From assembly GCA_935421135.1 (NCBI GenBank), contig OW285193.1:5636496-5700495 (forward strand): 64,000 nucleotides of DNA, written 5' to 3'. This document shows, piece after piece, positions 1 through 11,652 of the stretch. How positions within the stretch are numbered: position 1 is the first letter of the stretch; each line of letters begins with the position of its first letter. This DNA is from Bugulina stolonifera (taxonomy: Eukaryota > Bryozoa > Gymnolaemata > Cheilostomatida > Bugulidae). The position numbers and the translations under genes were made by a program. The notes beneath the pieces are model-generated. The model saw only the letters and a program-made list of their open reading frames with translations. It was not told the DNA's origin and made no database searches.

Positions 1-1923
1 ACTCCTTGCGGCTGAGAGAGCTTTCCGACGTTAACCACTCCGTCTGCATTTCCTCTGCTACCACACGTTCCGGCTAATGGTCTTAGTTGGCTGTCCGCTC
101 TATTCAGCATATTTATACAGTGTTGTGCATAATCTACTATAACGATATGAGTTGAATTGAGCTGTGTAAAACCCGGTATGGGCAATGATCCAACCGTAAA
201 GATGGTTGAAGTATTTGTACCATCAGTAGTTCGAAGGGAGTTACCACAGCTGAACAGAATGCTCTCATCATTCGTAAGCAGATCCTTTTCCATGTGGTAA
301 ATTGGTCCGCAGCTTTCACTCACAAACGCCTCAAGGCCACCAAATGAAAGCCTATAAAACAATAATGACCATTATACAGTGTGCGAAGTGTGGTTTTTGC
401 AGGAGTATACAGTGTATACCCACCTCAGTTTTACTGGTTATACGGCCAGCAGGCGTGTACCCTCACTTCAATAGCCAGTTTTTCCATAGAGTCGCTGTGG
501 ACCTAATGGTTTAGTGGTAGAGTGCTTGACTCTCATTCATAGGGTCTTGATTTAGAATCTCACCAGAGCATAATTTTTTTCATTCTAATAATATTCACCA
601 ATTTCTTGTCTACTATAAGATGAAGTAGATCGCTATGCAATACTAATATGTAAGATTGCATGCACCTGTGAACCCACCTAATTTGTTCCACTTCAAACAC
701 TGTCACTATTATTACTCCATATCTTATTCTACCATACAATACTGAATATGAATCTGGTAACAACGAACACAGCCCTCTCTAAGGATTTAATTGAATAAAC
801 ATACATGTGAGATTCAAAATTTATTTCACACATTAATTTATGATGTTTCAGTGAGGGCTCATCAGAGGTCAAAAGCCAAATGTCAGAAATATGCAAACAC
901 CATAATATTATTTTCATCAGCATACTGTATACAATTATAATATTGGGCTCCAATTTCAGAGAGTTATAAAATTATAAAACAGATGTGCTATGCTGTGCCT
1001 TGCACATGTAAGCTGTTGAGGTCAAAGCCTAGCACATGCATGTATTCACTCTATGCTAGCTTGCATGAGTGCCTTGTTCATGCACACACTGTAAGGTGTT
1101 CACTGTAGCTAAATGCATTATTAAAAACTATATTGATGCCAAAAATGGAATGCAAGTGGCCACTTACTAAATGACCTTTCACTGGGAGGAAATTCAAATT
1201 TTAATATTGCAATTTTATAGTAAAGTCATCTACAAATAACAAGGTATCATAATAGAATTGAAATACGGTGGTAATAGCTAGGACGAATTTGGGACAGCAA
1301 TTCGGATAAAAATGAAGCTACACAGCCTACAAATGAGAGCTAGTACCAAACTTGAAAAAGCTGCGCCTTACCAAAATAAAATAACAACTACAACAATCTC
1401 AGACGATAAAATTGAGGCAAAAGAACCTCATCTTTCATTGAAAAAAAACTTAGTCTATAAAAGACAGACTGACTAGCATGTGCTGGAAATTCTACCAATA
1501 ACAATTTAATTTCATATACGCCAATTATTTAATTGAAGTTGAATTGCAGCAGCCCATTTAAATCAAAATAGTCAGCAATTTTCTATGAAACCTTTGTAGT
1601 AACAGGCTACTGGATAGCACAAAATTTGTTTTGGGTGTCATTTCCTATAATTGATGATATTATAATAGTGATTTATACAGTCAGGAGAATGAAAGGCAAT
1701 ATCTTTCATTTATTCTAAACTCACCTTTCTATATTTGCTCTAGCCGAATGAGTCCAAAGGGTTGCCATAGCAACCAGCATACTCTAAAACAAATAAAGTA
1801 AGTATAGCTTACTAACAGAAGTTTAATGAAATCATCGAACTATATATGAATAGTGCACAATATACATGTAATTATACAATGTCTATGTGTAATACTCACA
1901 GATAAGAGCTGAACAATGATCAT
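1..1923 (-). CDS. Secreted NHL-repeat protein, 5' part (cut by window edge)
   Basis: I assembled three exons on the minus strand. Exon 1 is 1900-1923 (ATG at 1921-1923, donor GTGAGT), exon 2 is 1725-1783 (acceptor TTTGTTTTAG, donor GTGAGT), and exon 3 runs from 351 to base 1 and continues outside the window. Phases agree (24 nt, then 59 nt leaving AG, completed by the first base of exon 3). Exons 1-2 read as a signal peptide (MIIVQLLSSMLVAMATL, then WTHSARA). Exon 3 carries a partial beta-propeller with NHL-type blades: IVIVDYAQHCINMLNR, then LAGTCGSRGNADGV and LSQPQGV, matching the family pattern VDxxNHxIxxxxR...AGxxGxxGxxDG. Intron 2 (352-1724) could hide a further exon, but the phases do not require one. 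NHL propellers usually bind proteins, RNA or ligands; no specific role can be assigned. The rest of the gene lies left of the window. Confidence 0.72.
498..570 (+). repeat. Degenerate tRNA-like sequence (possible SINE head)
   Basis: TAATGGTTTAGTGGTAGAG resembles a tRNA D-arm and A box, and GATTTAGAATC about 35 bases later resembles a decayed B box with one extra base. The acceptor arms do not pair, so this is not a working tRNA. It lies in intron 2 of the NHL-repeat gene. Confidence 0.28.
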
Positions 1924-2056
1924 CTCTGCTGTTTCCTTTCAATATCTATGAGAACTTGACTATATGACTTCACTAGTACAGATGAGATCAGTTGTTGATG
2001 TTTTCTTCTTATATGTCAGCTATTTGTGGCTTAGCCTATGTCCTTTATCTGGTTGA

Positions 2057-2100
2057 CCATGAAAGCATGAAACCATGAAAGCATGAAACCATGAAAGCAT
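2057..2100. repeat. Short tandem repeat, 16-bp unit
   Basis: The unit CATGAAAGCATGAAAC occurs nearly three times in a row. It lies upstream of the NHL-repeat gene start, in a stretch (1924-2597) where I see no gene. Confidence 0.8.
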
Positions 2101-2597
2101 ACTATAGTATTATACTGTTGTGTAGTGAAGTGAGAAATCATGGGCCATAGGCTAAAACTGACCAAGGAAATACTGCTACCACATCTACATAGGGGTTCTG
2201 ATAATTATAGTATATTTACGTGTAGGTATTGTTCTTATAATTATAATAGAATTGTACATGTTCATGTACATGTGCATGGTATTCTATGACTGCGTACTAG
2301 CATTTCACAAACGTTGTACATGTACATGTATGTACATTGTATGATACAGTTTTATATTGCAATAGAGCAAGTTACACTTCTATGTGGGCTAGCAATATTA
2401 TATAGACAGGTATTCACTGTAACCCACAGTCTACTTCTATTCCATATATCTACAGTGTATACTGTGAAATTTTGTAGATGCATGTAAATCTTAAATGACA
2501 AGCTGACTATAGGCATCATACATTTCCATTCTACATGATAAATGAATGTATGGGAAGGTATGACCACTCATATACATGTACATTGTACATATTAATG

Positions 2598-3732
2598 GGC
2601 CACGTGTAGGTGTACGTGTAGGTGTAGGTGTACGTGTACGTGTATGTGTACGTGTAGGTGTAGGTGTACGTGTACGTGTATGTGTACGTGTACGTGTACG
2701 TGTACGTGTACGTGTACGTGTACGTGTACGTGTACGTGTACGTGTACGTGTACGTGTACGTGTACGTGTACGTGTACGTGTACGTGTACGTGTACGTGTA
2801 CGTGTACGTGTACGTGTACGTGTACGTGTACGTGTACGTGTACGTGTACGTGTACGTGTACGTGTACGTGTACGTGTACGTGTACGTGTACGTGTACGTG
2901 TACGTGTACGTGTACGTGTACGTGTACGTGTACGTGTACGTGTACGTGTACGTGTACGTGTACGTGTACGTGTACGTGTACGTGTACGTGTACGTGTACG
3001 TGTACGTGTACGTGTACGTGTACGTGTACGTGTACGTGTACGTGTACGTGTACGTGTACGTGTACGTGTACGTGTACGTGTACGTGTAGGTGTAGGTGTA
3101 CGTGTACGTGTACGTGTACGTGTAGGTGTAGGTGTACGTGTACGTGTACGTGTACGTGTACGTGTACGTGTACGTGTACGTGTAGGTGTACGTGTACGTG
3201 TACGTGTACGTGTACGTGTACGTGTACGTGTACGTGTACGTGTACGTGTACGTGTACGTGTACGTGTACGTGTACGTGTACGTGTACGTGTACGTGTACG
3301 TGTACGTGTACGTGTACGTGTACGTGTACGTGTACGTGTACGTGTACGTGTACGTGTACGTGTACGTGTACGTGTACGTGTACGTGTACGTGTACGTGTA
3401 CGTGTACGTGTACGTGTACGTGTACGTGTACGTGTACGTGTACGTGTACGTGTACGTGTACGTGTACGTGTACGTGTACGTGTACGTGTACGTGTACGTG
3501 TACGTGTACGTGTACGTGTACGTGTACGTGTACGTGTACGTGTACGTGTACGTGTACGTGTACGTGTACGTGTACGTGTACGTGTACGTGTACGTGTACG
3601 TGTACGTGTACGTGTACGTGTACGTGTACGTGTACGTGTACGTGTACGTGTAAGTGTACGTGTAAGTGTACGTGTACGTGTAGGGGTATGTGTGCATGTA
3701 CGCGTATGCGTACGCGTGCGCGTACATGTAGG
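2598..3732. repeat. TGTACG hexanucleotide satellite, about 1.1 kb
   Basis: About 185 copies of TGTACG stand in tandem. Variant units TGTAGG and TGTATG cluster at the left end and again near 3087-3186. TGTAAG and more decayed units lie at the right end (3650-3732). The unit strictly alternates pyrimidine and purine, so the array is one long Z-DNA-prone tract. It lacks stop codons in all frames, which creates long spurious open frames on both strands; none is a gene. Confidence 0.98.
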
Positions 3733-3739
3733 TCAGGAA

Positions 3740-5585
3740 TATACATTGTAATAAGTAGCTGATAAACTAATAGTGCATTATTGTAGTATGTATATATTAT
3801 CCTAATTTATGCATATGTATAATGTACAGTGTACATGTACATGTATAACGTATGTTTTACTCTATGGTACTGCAGGCCCTACTTACATGTACATGTTTAT
3901 TTACATGCCCTATGCCTACATGTATGCAAGCACAATAAAAGTTATTGATGGAGTACTACTACAAATAATGTAATCATGCAAGGGTGTGTGTATAATACAT
4001 GTAGATGTATTGTACATGTATAAATGTATATAGTATAATGAACGTACTGTACACAGTTTAAAGTATTACTTTCAGATAATGCATACAGTGTAAATGTAAT
4101 TGTTGCACAATAATTTACTGTTTACCAAAATTAACATTGCATTATTGCTGGTCTGTAAAAAGTGCTAATGGCAACGACAGAAAAGTGCTCTGGGTAATAT
4201 CACTTTTGGTTTGGTTATGGCCGAAGCTGCATTACTAATTTAATTTCTCAAATTTTTTTTGTATTTCTGACGCAGTATTTCAAGCCATGGGCCCACATCT
4301 GCTGTCTTTTGCTGATAGCCTATAACTGGTTGTTTACCATCTCCATAATATATCGTCTTATTTTTTATCTCAAATTACTGCTTTTGGGATAAATTTAAAA
4401 AAATTGTAAATAAATGTGCATATTGCACACATGCCACAAACATAAATTAATATGCAATTAGATTACTCAATATTTACCACTATAAACTTCGACAGCATAT
4501 TTTATACATACATGTACAAGTATCAATCCATTCATTTATATTGGTTTGAAATACTTTTTGGTAAATTATGAAATTATATGCAGAAAACCTTCACACTTGG
4601 AAGATAAAAAATACCATTTTTTATATTTTCATCACCTAATTCAACTTCTTTAGCAAAAACAATTTGTTGTTTCCATTATTTTAGGGTTGGTCAAGAACCA
4701 GGATGTTTGGGCTATGAGATCAGGGCAAAAACTTGAACATCTGGTTGTGCCTCTTTTTGCCCCACAAACAAACAACTTTAATTACATCTAGAAAGAGACA
4801 GATGCTTATGTTTGTGAACATACAGCAACTATAACCAATCAGAACATTTTACAGTTTTCAGTTTTATTATCATTTCAAATTATGTCGCTACAATATCATA
4901 CTGTATTTTTCATTCGATTAGTCTGTTTGTCTCACAAGTTATGGATAAATACCGTTGTATTTCACTGTACCCTATGCAATATATGCTATAAGCTATATGC
5001 TATACGCCATATGCCATACGCCATGCTCTATACGCTATACGCTATGTAGTATACGCCATACGCTATACCCTATGCAGCATGCAGCATCTAAATGTACCTC
5101 ATGTTCTGTGTTGCTATGTCCACCATAGTTACCATGCAGACGTTTCCATCGCTGGTCCACAGATCCTGTGTGGAAGAACGTGGTCCATTGCCTTTATGGC
5201 CACCAACAATCAGGCAATCACTATCACTTGGCTAGGTTGTACGCTGACCAGGTCTGCACTGTTCAAATCCATGACACTAAGACCACAAGACGCAATGTTA
5301 GTTGACTCATCCTAATAGATACATGTACATACATGTATGTCTGTTACTAATAGATATATGTACTAGAAATACTCATCTTATCAGTTTTTACCTGGCAATT
5401 GCTTGATTTTCATGGTACGAAGACACTGGTTGTAGTATATATTGAGTTTTGACCATCTACTACATGTACATGTACTTTGTAATTTATTTGCACCTTTGCT
5501 TTGCTATATAAACTGTCGTCATACTTCAGCTTGTATTTCACTCTGACAAATATTTCAAGAAGCCAGTAATGTTGAGTAGCATGTA
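3740..5585. other. Non-genic stretch, AT-rich
   Basis: No exon with both splice signals and protein-like reading was found. The stretch holds scattered TGTACATGTACA palindromes and a degenerate array of 8-10 bp units of the type GCTATACGC at about 4970-5075. Confidence 0.5.
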
Positions 5586-6541
5586 CAGAGATGTGCAAAA
5601 TAGTTGGGACGCTGTAATGCAGTAGCCAAATTTCGAGTGCCATTTTAGTTCTGCAATTATATCAGTTGTTGTCCATCAAATGGTGTAAATATATATATCA
5701 TTTGAATCCTTTTACCCTAAGGAACCCATTTATATTTATTTTAATTGTGTTATCACACCTCCAGTAAAGTTAAAACGCATTTTACATTTTGAGTCAAGTT
5801 CTGCATACACGACCAAAAGTCGCCCCCTAAGGAATTGATTCATGTTTTAGACCGATTTGTCTGCTAGCAATGGGCTTCAAAAGATTTTCAGACTTCACTC
5901 AGAGCATAAGGTCTTCAATCGTTGCATAATTTTTCGCTCTTTTACCTGTAATATTTTTATAAATTGGTTGTAAGCTGCAGTTAAAAGACTCGCTGTTTCA
6001 TAAAATGGCTACACTTCAGGACAAGAAGTTGACCACTCTACTCTTGCATATTGATAAGGCTATCAGAGAAAATTCTATTATATTGTAATGGTACAGGACA
6101 TTTTTATACGACTCCAGCTACCGGACAAAGACCTACAGCACTCTAAGTGCCTAGTAGTTGTCACAGTGCTACTCAGCTGACACTCAAACTCTCATAATTA
6201 GTTGCTCGTATACCCACATTCAATTGTATTGCATGTTAAACCATTTAATTACTGTCTATATACGTGTATTCATGTGTTTATACCCATTATATACTGATGT
6301 GCATTCATGTATGATTATTACTAAGTCTTTTATGCCTTTTATACCCATGTACAGAGGCCCGACCTCTCAGAATCCGTTGATATTCATTTTGTACATGAAT
6401 TGGACCATTATAAGCAACTTTTGTATAACCCGACCTATTTTGGGTCGGCCGTCGGGCTTCCGGCGGCCATGTTGTTGCGCAACTTCCGGACGACCACACG
6501 TCGTCTTTTTCCGACACTACGTCGGCCGGAAGTCCTTATAC

Positions 6542-6549
6542 TATATAAA
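6542..6549 (+). promoter_or_regulatory. TATA box of family 1 LTR
   Basis: TATATAAA stands 46 bases before the AATAAA, the usual order of promoter and polyadenylation signal across the R region of an LTR. Confidence 0.65.
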
Positions 6550-6594
6550 GGGCACTGTTTTACTGTTCATTGTCTCAGTCTTCACTTGGCTTTC

Positions 6595-6600
6595 AATAAA
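6595..6600 (+). terminator. Polyadenylation signal of family 1 LTR
   Basis: AATAAA in the conserved context TTTCAATAAAGACAC, present at the same place in the copy at 51572-51577. Confidence 0.65.
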
Positions 6601-7401
6601 GACACATCTATACTTGATACAGAGACTTTCACTTCCTTTTGTCAGGTCATTCGCTTAGCGAACCGCCTACTAGGTCGGATCACTCTCTTTCAACGTATAG
6701 TCTGAAGGTCAGACTTGGGACCAGATGGGTCGTCTCTGGTAGTTATTGGGCTACTGAGACCGCTCGATCTTTCATGTAATGCGAAGTCCTATTACCACTC
6801 ATAGGCACTTCATTTCTGGGCCGATAGTCGTCCAAGGACGACCGCACCAAATCACAGAAACCATTACAATATAGTGCATTCTAAATTCTACTGTGTATGA
6901 CTTCATCAGCAGGTGGAAGGAAATTTGTACTATGAAAGATCCTAGAGCTGAAATAGAAACTCCCTGTCTTGAAGCGTGGCCGTTACGAGAAACAGTGATT
7001 TTCCTAACTGCTTACAACAAATTTATGCAAATTTTACAGATAAGTAGACAAAAGACTATGCAAAATTTGAATATCTTATGCTCTGAGTGAAGTCTAAACC
7101 TCTTTTGAAGTCCATTGCTAGCAGAGAAACTAATCTAAGACATAAATCAATCCCTTAGGGGGCGACTTTTGGTCGCGTACGCAGAACTTGACTCAAAGTG
7201 TATAATGCATTGTAACTTCACTGGAGGTCTGATAATGCAATTGAAGCAAACATAAATGGGTTCTTTAGAGTGAGAGGATTCAAATGATATATATATTTAT
7301 ACTTTTTGATGGACAACAACTGGTATAATGGCAAAACTAAAAGTGTATTCGAAACTTGGCTACTGCATTAGAGCGTCCCAACTATTTCGCACACCTCTGT
7401 A

Positions 7402-8904
7402 CATGTATTGCTCCTCACCTGGACGAACTAACCAAAACCTAGTAAATGTGCAAGTGCTGCAAGGTACATTAATAAAAGTATTTCGATAGTCTTAGTTCCT
7501 TGTTTGCAGTTGAGGGTTGGGGTAGGAGGTTTCAGCTAACAAAATGTAGAAAAGACAGTTTCTCTTGCTTCAGTTTTGCTGAAGAACAAAGGATATCTCA
7601 AATTTTAACATCTCTGCACCTAACTCAGGAATTAACAGTGTCACCAAATACAGAATAAAAAACGTCTATAATATGCTGATTCTAGGGTTTGAGGTAAGAG
7701 CAGACAACTTTCAAAATGAAAAGAGGACAACTCTCATTTTTGGAAGATTCGCAAAGTATTCCCTACACAGTAACATAATACTAAACAACAATACAAATAT
7801 AAAGCTTCTTATCACATAATATTGCTTAGTGAATGTGAATACTTCCCTCATTGGTTCAATTACTGCATAGCTTTATTGGGCATAAAATATCCTTTATTGG
7901 AATGGAATGTGGGTTTGCTATTTGCTTCAAATGGAATATGGAGTAATAAATACACTGTAAGTACACAATGGGTTGTTGATGTACATGTACATTGTAGATT
8001 TTGACTTGTAGCCACCTCTGTGCTGTACTGAAGAGTGGTGGTGATAACTTGGTGAGTTCATCGCCATAATATAAACAAAGCACACCCAGCTGTGGTAGAG
8101 AAATACCACCGACACCGGGCATGAGAATCTGCCATCATTGCTATTATTATTACTGTCCAGATGACAGGCAGCACCTACTACTGGTTGACCCAGGACGTAT
8201 ATGGCACTATGCCAATAGCCTGATGAATTCCAAATAAAACGCCAGTTTACATAAAACAAACTATTAGTTATGCTTATCAAAAGTGTAGGATCTTTTATCT
8301 TGCTAAGTTTTCCAACTATGTTCACTTTTAACCAATCAGTATAACACACAGCAATGGAAATACACTTCTCATTATAAATTCAACTCTGAATTTTCGGGCT
8401 AATGCCTTAGATAACAAATACATGTGTATGTAGGCAGCCATTTTGGTTCTTTTACCAAATGAGGTGACTTGGTGAATGTACTACAAACTACTTACTAATG
8501 CATTATTTTGAAATTTAACTTCAAAAAAAGAATCATGCAAACCTAAAACTTGTATTTCATTCAAAATATTAAATAATTAGCATAAATACAGCATAGAGTG
8601 ATCAAGATTAAAGACCAAAGACGGAGCATAATGTCCTTGTTCTCACTTGTTGATCAAATCTAATGTAAAACACTTTATATGCACACAATGATAGTCTGAA
8701 AGAAAATAACATGAAGATTTAAGCAGGTACTTGCTAGACAATGTTAAAGACGAGGACTCTACTGAATGGTGAGAAGTGAAGTTAGTAGTCTCGAGGCTGC
8801 TCTTTTGTCTTTTAAAACTACATGATGATATCGGACAGCAACCCTACTAGCTGACACGATGATATCAGACATTGTACAAAGACTATTCTTGTTACGTTGA
8901 CCAG
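7402..8904. other. Non-genic stretch
   Basis: Several short open frames exist on both strands (for example at 7822-8349), but they overlap one another, lack splice signals and resemble no known domain. The right end is presumably the 3' untranslated region of the zinc-finger gene that ends at 8905. Confidence 0.45.
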
Positions 8905-9788
8905 TTACAGCGGAAAGTTTTTTTCTGCAGCTTTTGATACATTTGTTTTGTGCATTAAAAAATCCTGGTGCTGGTTAAATATGTGTGGCTCTGTAAACTG
9001 AATCCCACACCAACGGCAGCACAAATAAATCTTTTTAAACAACTGGGAGTGAGTAGCAACATGAACTTGAAGAGCATCTAGTGCCAGGAAATTCTTTTCA
9101 CAGCTTGTACACTCGAATGGAGGGCCATTATGGTCAAGTGCGATGTGATCCTCTAGCTCGTCGTTAGACTGAAATATTCTATAAAAGCAGCATTTACACT
9201 GGAGATGAGCCTCTTTAATATGGTCTGTCAAGTCTTTTGATGAGGGGAACTTTGTTAAAACCAAACACTTTCTACAAGTAAATTGTTGGTGTTCGGTCAA
9301 ATGATGGAAGGAGTAATCATCATATCCTTCGCAGTCCTCGTGGCAGGTCTCGCATATTAGCTCTGACTTTGCCATCTGTGATAGATATTTATGAAGGCAG
9401 TCCTCATAATGTTGCTCTCTTGTAGAAGCTGTAGTAAAATGTCTTTGGCAAAAGTGACAATAATATGGTTTACCAGATGGGTGAAACCAAAGATGCCGGG
9501 CTAAATCGTCAGCAAACTCAAAGTTTTGTTTGCAATATTCGCAAGAATACTTGCCATTCAGAACATGTGATGACCTCACATGTTCCTGCAATTGTGATTG
9601 GTCATCAAATGACGCGCTATAGCAGTATTTGCATTTATTGTGTAAGGGATGGCAGTGGTAATGATTATACAACTCCTCCCAGTTTCGAAATCCGAGGCCA
9701 ACACATCCCTTTTCACATTCGTAATCGTAGAATTCGTCTAACTGGTCTACCATATTCGAGGTTATAGTAACAGAGCTGGTATTGGCTT
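8905..9788 (-). CDS. Nine-finger C2H2 zinc-finger protein, paralogue 1
   Basis: The long exon carries nine fingers in fixed order: CEKGC..HYHCH, CKYC..HVRSSH, CEYC..HLWFH, CHFC..HYEDC, CETC..HHLTEH, CRKC..HIKEAH, CKCC..HIALDH, CTSC..HVATH and CRWC..HQDFLMH. Finger 4 is C2HC. The linker FHPSGKPYYC between fingers 3 and 4 is shared with the two paralogues to the right. There are no TGEKP linkers, so sequence-specific DNA binding is not assured. An in-frame Met stands at 9751-9753, but the frame stays open to a likely acceptor (GTTACAG) giving an exon edge at 9788 with the same phase as in the paralogues. A small first exon is therefore expected further right; I could not place it. The long N-terminal region of the other two is missing here. 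Confidence 0.85.
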
Positions 9789-10788
9789 CTGTAACACCGA
9801 GTCAACGCTTTGAGAGATTTGTGATGTCAGGCCCTGACTTATAGTAGTGGATGTTGCAAACTTTGTGGTTAAAAATTTCTCTCAGCATCAGTATTAATGG
9901 TTGCACTTTCTACGTGTATGTCAGGGGTACCAAGTTCAGTACACTTTCCTTGACAAAGAGGACAGACTTGTTCCCACTTATTTGTTGATTATGGGTCTCT
10001 TCCTAAATCAGAAAAAAGTAGTTGGATGAAAATGTATGGTTGTACTTTATGTGGGTAGTTATAAATTCTAAGTGTTTGTAAGGTCTGAAGGCATATTGAA
10101 AAATTAAGCATTTTAAGATTACTATTTGATTTGAGAATTTACATTTATAAAAGTTGTAACTGAATAAAATTAATTAAGAATTAAAAAAGCAAACATAAAC
10201 AAGTATAATAATTTATGTAGGCCACAAACCTTGCTCTGTTTTTAAGAGATTAGCTTGTACAGATTCTGTATCCTAGTTTGAAACAATACACCAGAGTGTG
10301 CAGAGCATCTAACAAAGTGAACATGTACATGTATATATACAGTGTATTTATAGCTGTATGTAGAAAGCTTTATTAAGCTACACGTACATGTACATTATAC
10401 AATCCATAGGAGTCTTTAAAAACAGCTTTTTTTTGATGTATTTGTTACTTACCTCAATAATAATCTGTCTTCAATACACAAAAATTGACTGAGACCCAGA
10501 AAGGCATTAAATATACATGTATTTTAAAATTGTGTTAATGTTGGAAAGAGATGATAGACTAATAGCTAATTATAAGGTTGTCCTGAAAGTTATGATTCAA
10601 AGTTTATTTCACAATGTGCTCATCACACTCTAGTATATTCTCACATGTACTGTGTATATAGCCTATGCATGTACACATATCGCTTGTGTTCTACATGTAC
10701 ACGTAGATAGAGAGCAAACATTCATTGCTTCATTTGTATTTTTAATACTATAATTATGCAGGAGCGATCCCTTGTTTTACAGCAATAT
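9789..10788. other. Non-genic stretch or 5' intron of zinc-finger paralogue 1
   Basis: The first exon of the gene ending at 8905 probably lies here or beyond. A good donor (GAG before GTAAGT, near 10454, minus) and a good acceptor (CTGATTTAG, near 10003, minus) are visible, but no coding exon of matching phase could be built. Confidence 0.35.
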
Positions 10789-11513
10789 TGTAATGGTTTT
10801 TGGGTTTTGGTGCGGTCGTCCTGAGACGTCTCCCAGTCCAAAATGAAGTGCCTATGAGTGGTGCTAGGCCTTCTCATTACATGAAAGATTGATCGGTGTC
10901 AGTAGTCAAAGAACTACCAAAGACGACCCATATTATCCCGAGTCAATGCTTGTTTACTATACTGAAAAAGAGAGTGATCCGACCTAGTAGGCAGTTCGTG
11001 TTGCGAGGTCGAGGACCTTAACAACTAGAATGACCTATCTATGAAGTGAAAGTCTCTATATATAAGTATAGAAGTGTCTTTATTGAGATCCAAGCATGAA
11101 CTGAGACAACAAACGTAAAAACAATGCCCTTTATATAGTAATAGAAGTTCCGGAGGAAGTTCCGGTAAAAAGGCCGACGTAGTGTCAGGAAGAAACGACG
11201 TAGGGTCGTCCGGAAATTGCACAACAACATGGCGGCCAGAAGCCCGATGGCCGACCCAAAATAGGTCGGGTTATGACAAAAGATGCTTAGAATCATCTAG
11301 ATCACGTGCAAAATCAATATCAAGTAATTCTGAGAGGTCGGGCCTCTTTACATGTGTATAAAAAGCAGTATAATGAGTACAATGCCACATTCAAGTATAC
11401 AGATAACATTCAACTACATGTGAGTAACAAGGAATACAAGCAGATATACACATGGATACATGTACGTATATTATTAATGCCAGGTGGTTGAAAGACTGTA
11501 CGTGATCATTACA
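10789..11513 (-). mobile_element. Solo LTR, family 1, copy B (diverged, reverse)
   Basis: On the minus strand this is a diverged relative of 6084-6868. It keeps the GC-rich block containing CCGACCTATTTTGGGTCGG, a TATATAAA-like box, AATAAA and terminal TGTAATG...CATTACA. Flanks are ATAT (10785-10788) and ATAT (11514-11517), a 4-bp target duplication. It is about 60 bp shorter than the other copies. Confidence 0.8.
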
Positions 11514-11652
11514 ATATTGCACTGCAGTATACACAGTCTTCTGAGTACTGTGGTGTTTCGGCATGCTTGTCATGTCCAGTCTCTTATAGAATACCCTACC
11601 ACACGTAACTAACTCTTTTTCATTCAAAGTATTTTTGCCTATTATAAGTAAT

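Larger units (their letters stand above)
6084..6868 (+). mobile_element. Solo LTR, family 1, copy A
   Basis: The 785-bp sequence begins TGTAATGGTACAGG and ends GAAACCATTACA (TG...CA ends), with a 4-bp target duplication ATAT at 6080-6083 and 6869-6872. It has LTR anatomy: TATATAAA at 6542-6549 followed by AATAAA at 6595-6600. It is nearly identical to the copy at 51060-51845, and a diverged reverse copy lies at 10789-11513. It sits inside the Tc1-like element, so it inserted later. Open frames across it are accidental. Confidence 0.9.
5586..7399. mobile_element. Tc1/mariner-like TIR element, non-autonomous, with LTR inside
   Basis: The outer 330 bases (5586-5920 and 7075-7399) are long inverted repeats of each other with many point differences. 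Both start CAGAGRTGTGCRAAATAGTT and both are flanked by TA (5584-5585, 7400-7401), the duplication made by Tc1/mariner transposases. No transposase frame survives. Without the solo LTR at 6084-6868 the element is about 1.03 kb. The family call rests on the TA duplication and the terminal sequence; another TA-inserting family is possible. Confidence 0.72.

Noticed and set aside
498..570. Functional tRNA gene
   Set aside because: A and B boxes are degenerate and the acceptor stem does not pair.
2531..3762. Long open frames of about 370-400 codons on both strands
   Set aside because: They are translations of the TGTACG array (Tyr-Thr, Val-Arg, Val-His, Cys-Thr dipeptides) and have no splice or start context.
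6158..6705. Open frames of 166 and 101 codons
   Set aside because: They lie entirely in the solo LTR, overlap in two frames, and the nearly identical copy at 51060-51845 does not keep the longer frame.
9869..10002. Possible zinc-binding exon on the minus strand (VCPLCQGKC...DIHVES)
   Set aside because: The strong acceptor at 10003 puts a stop in this frame within 15 bases, and no other acceptor fits.
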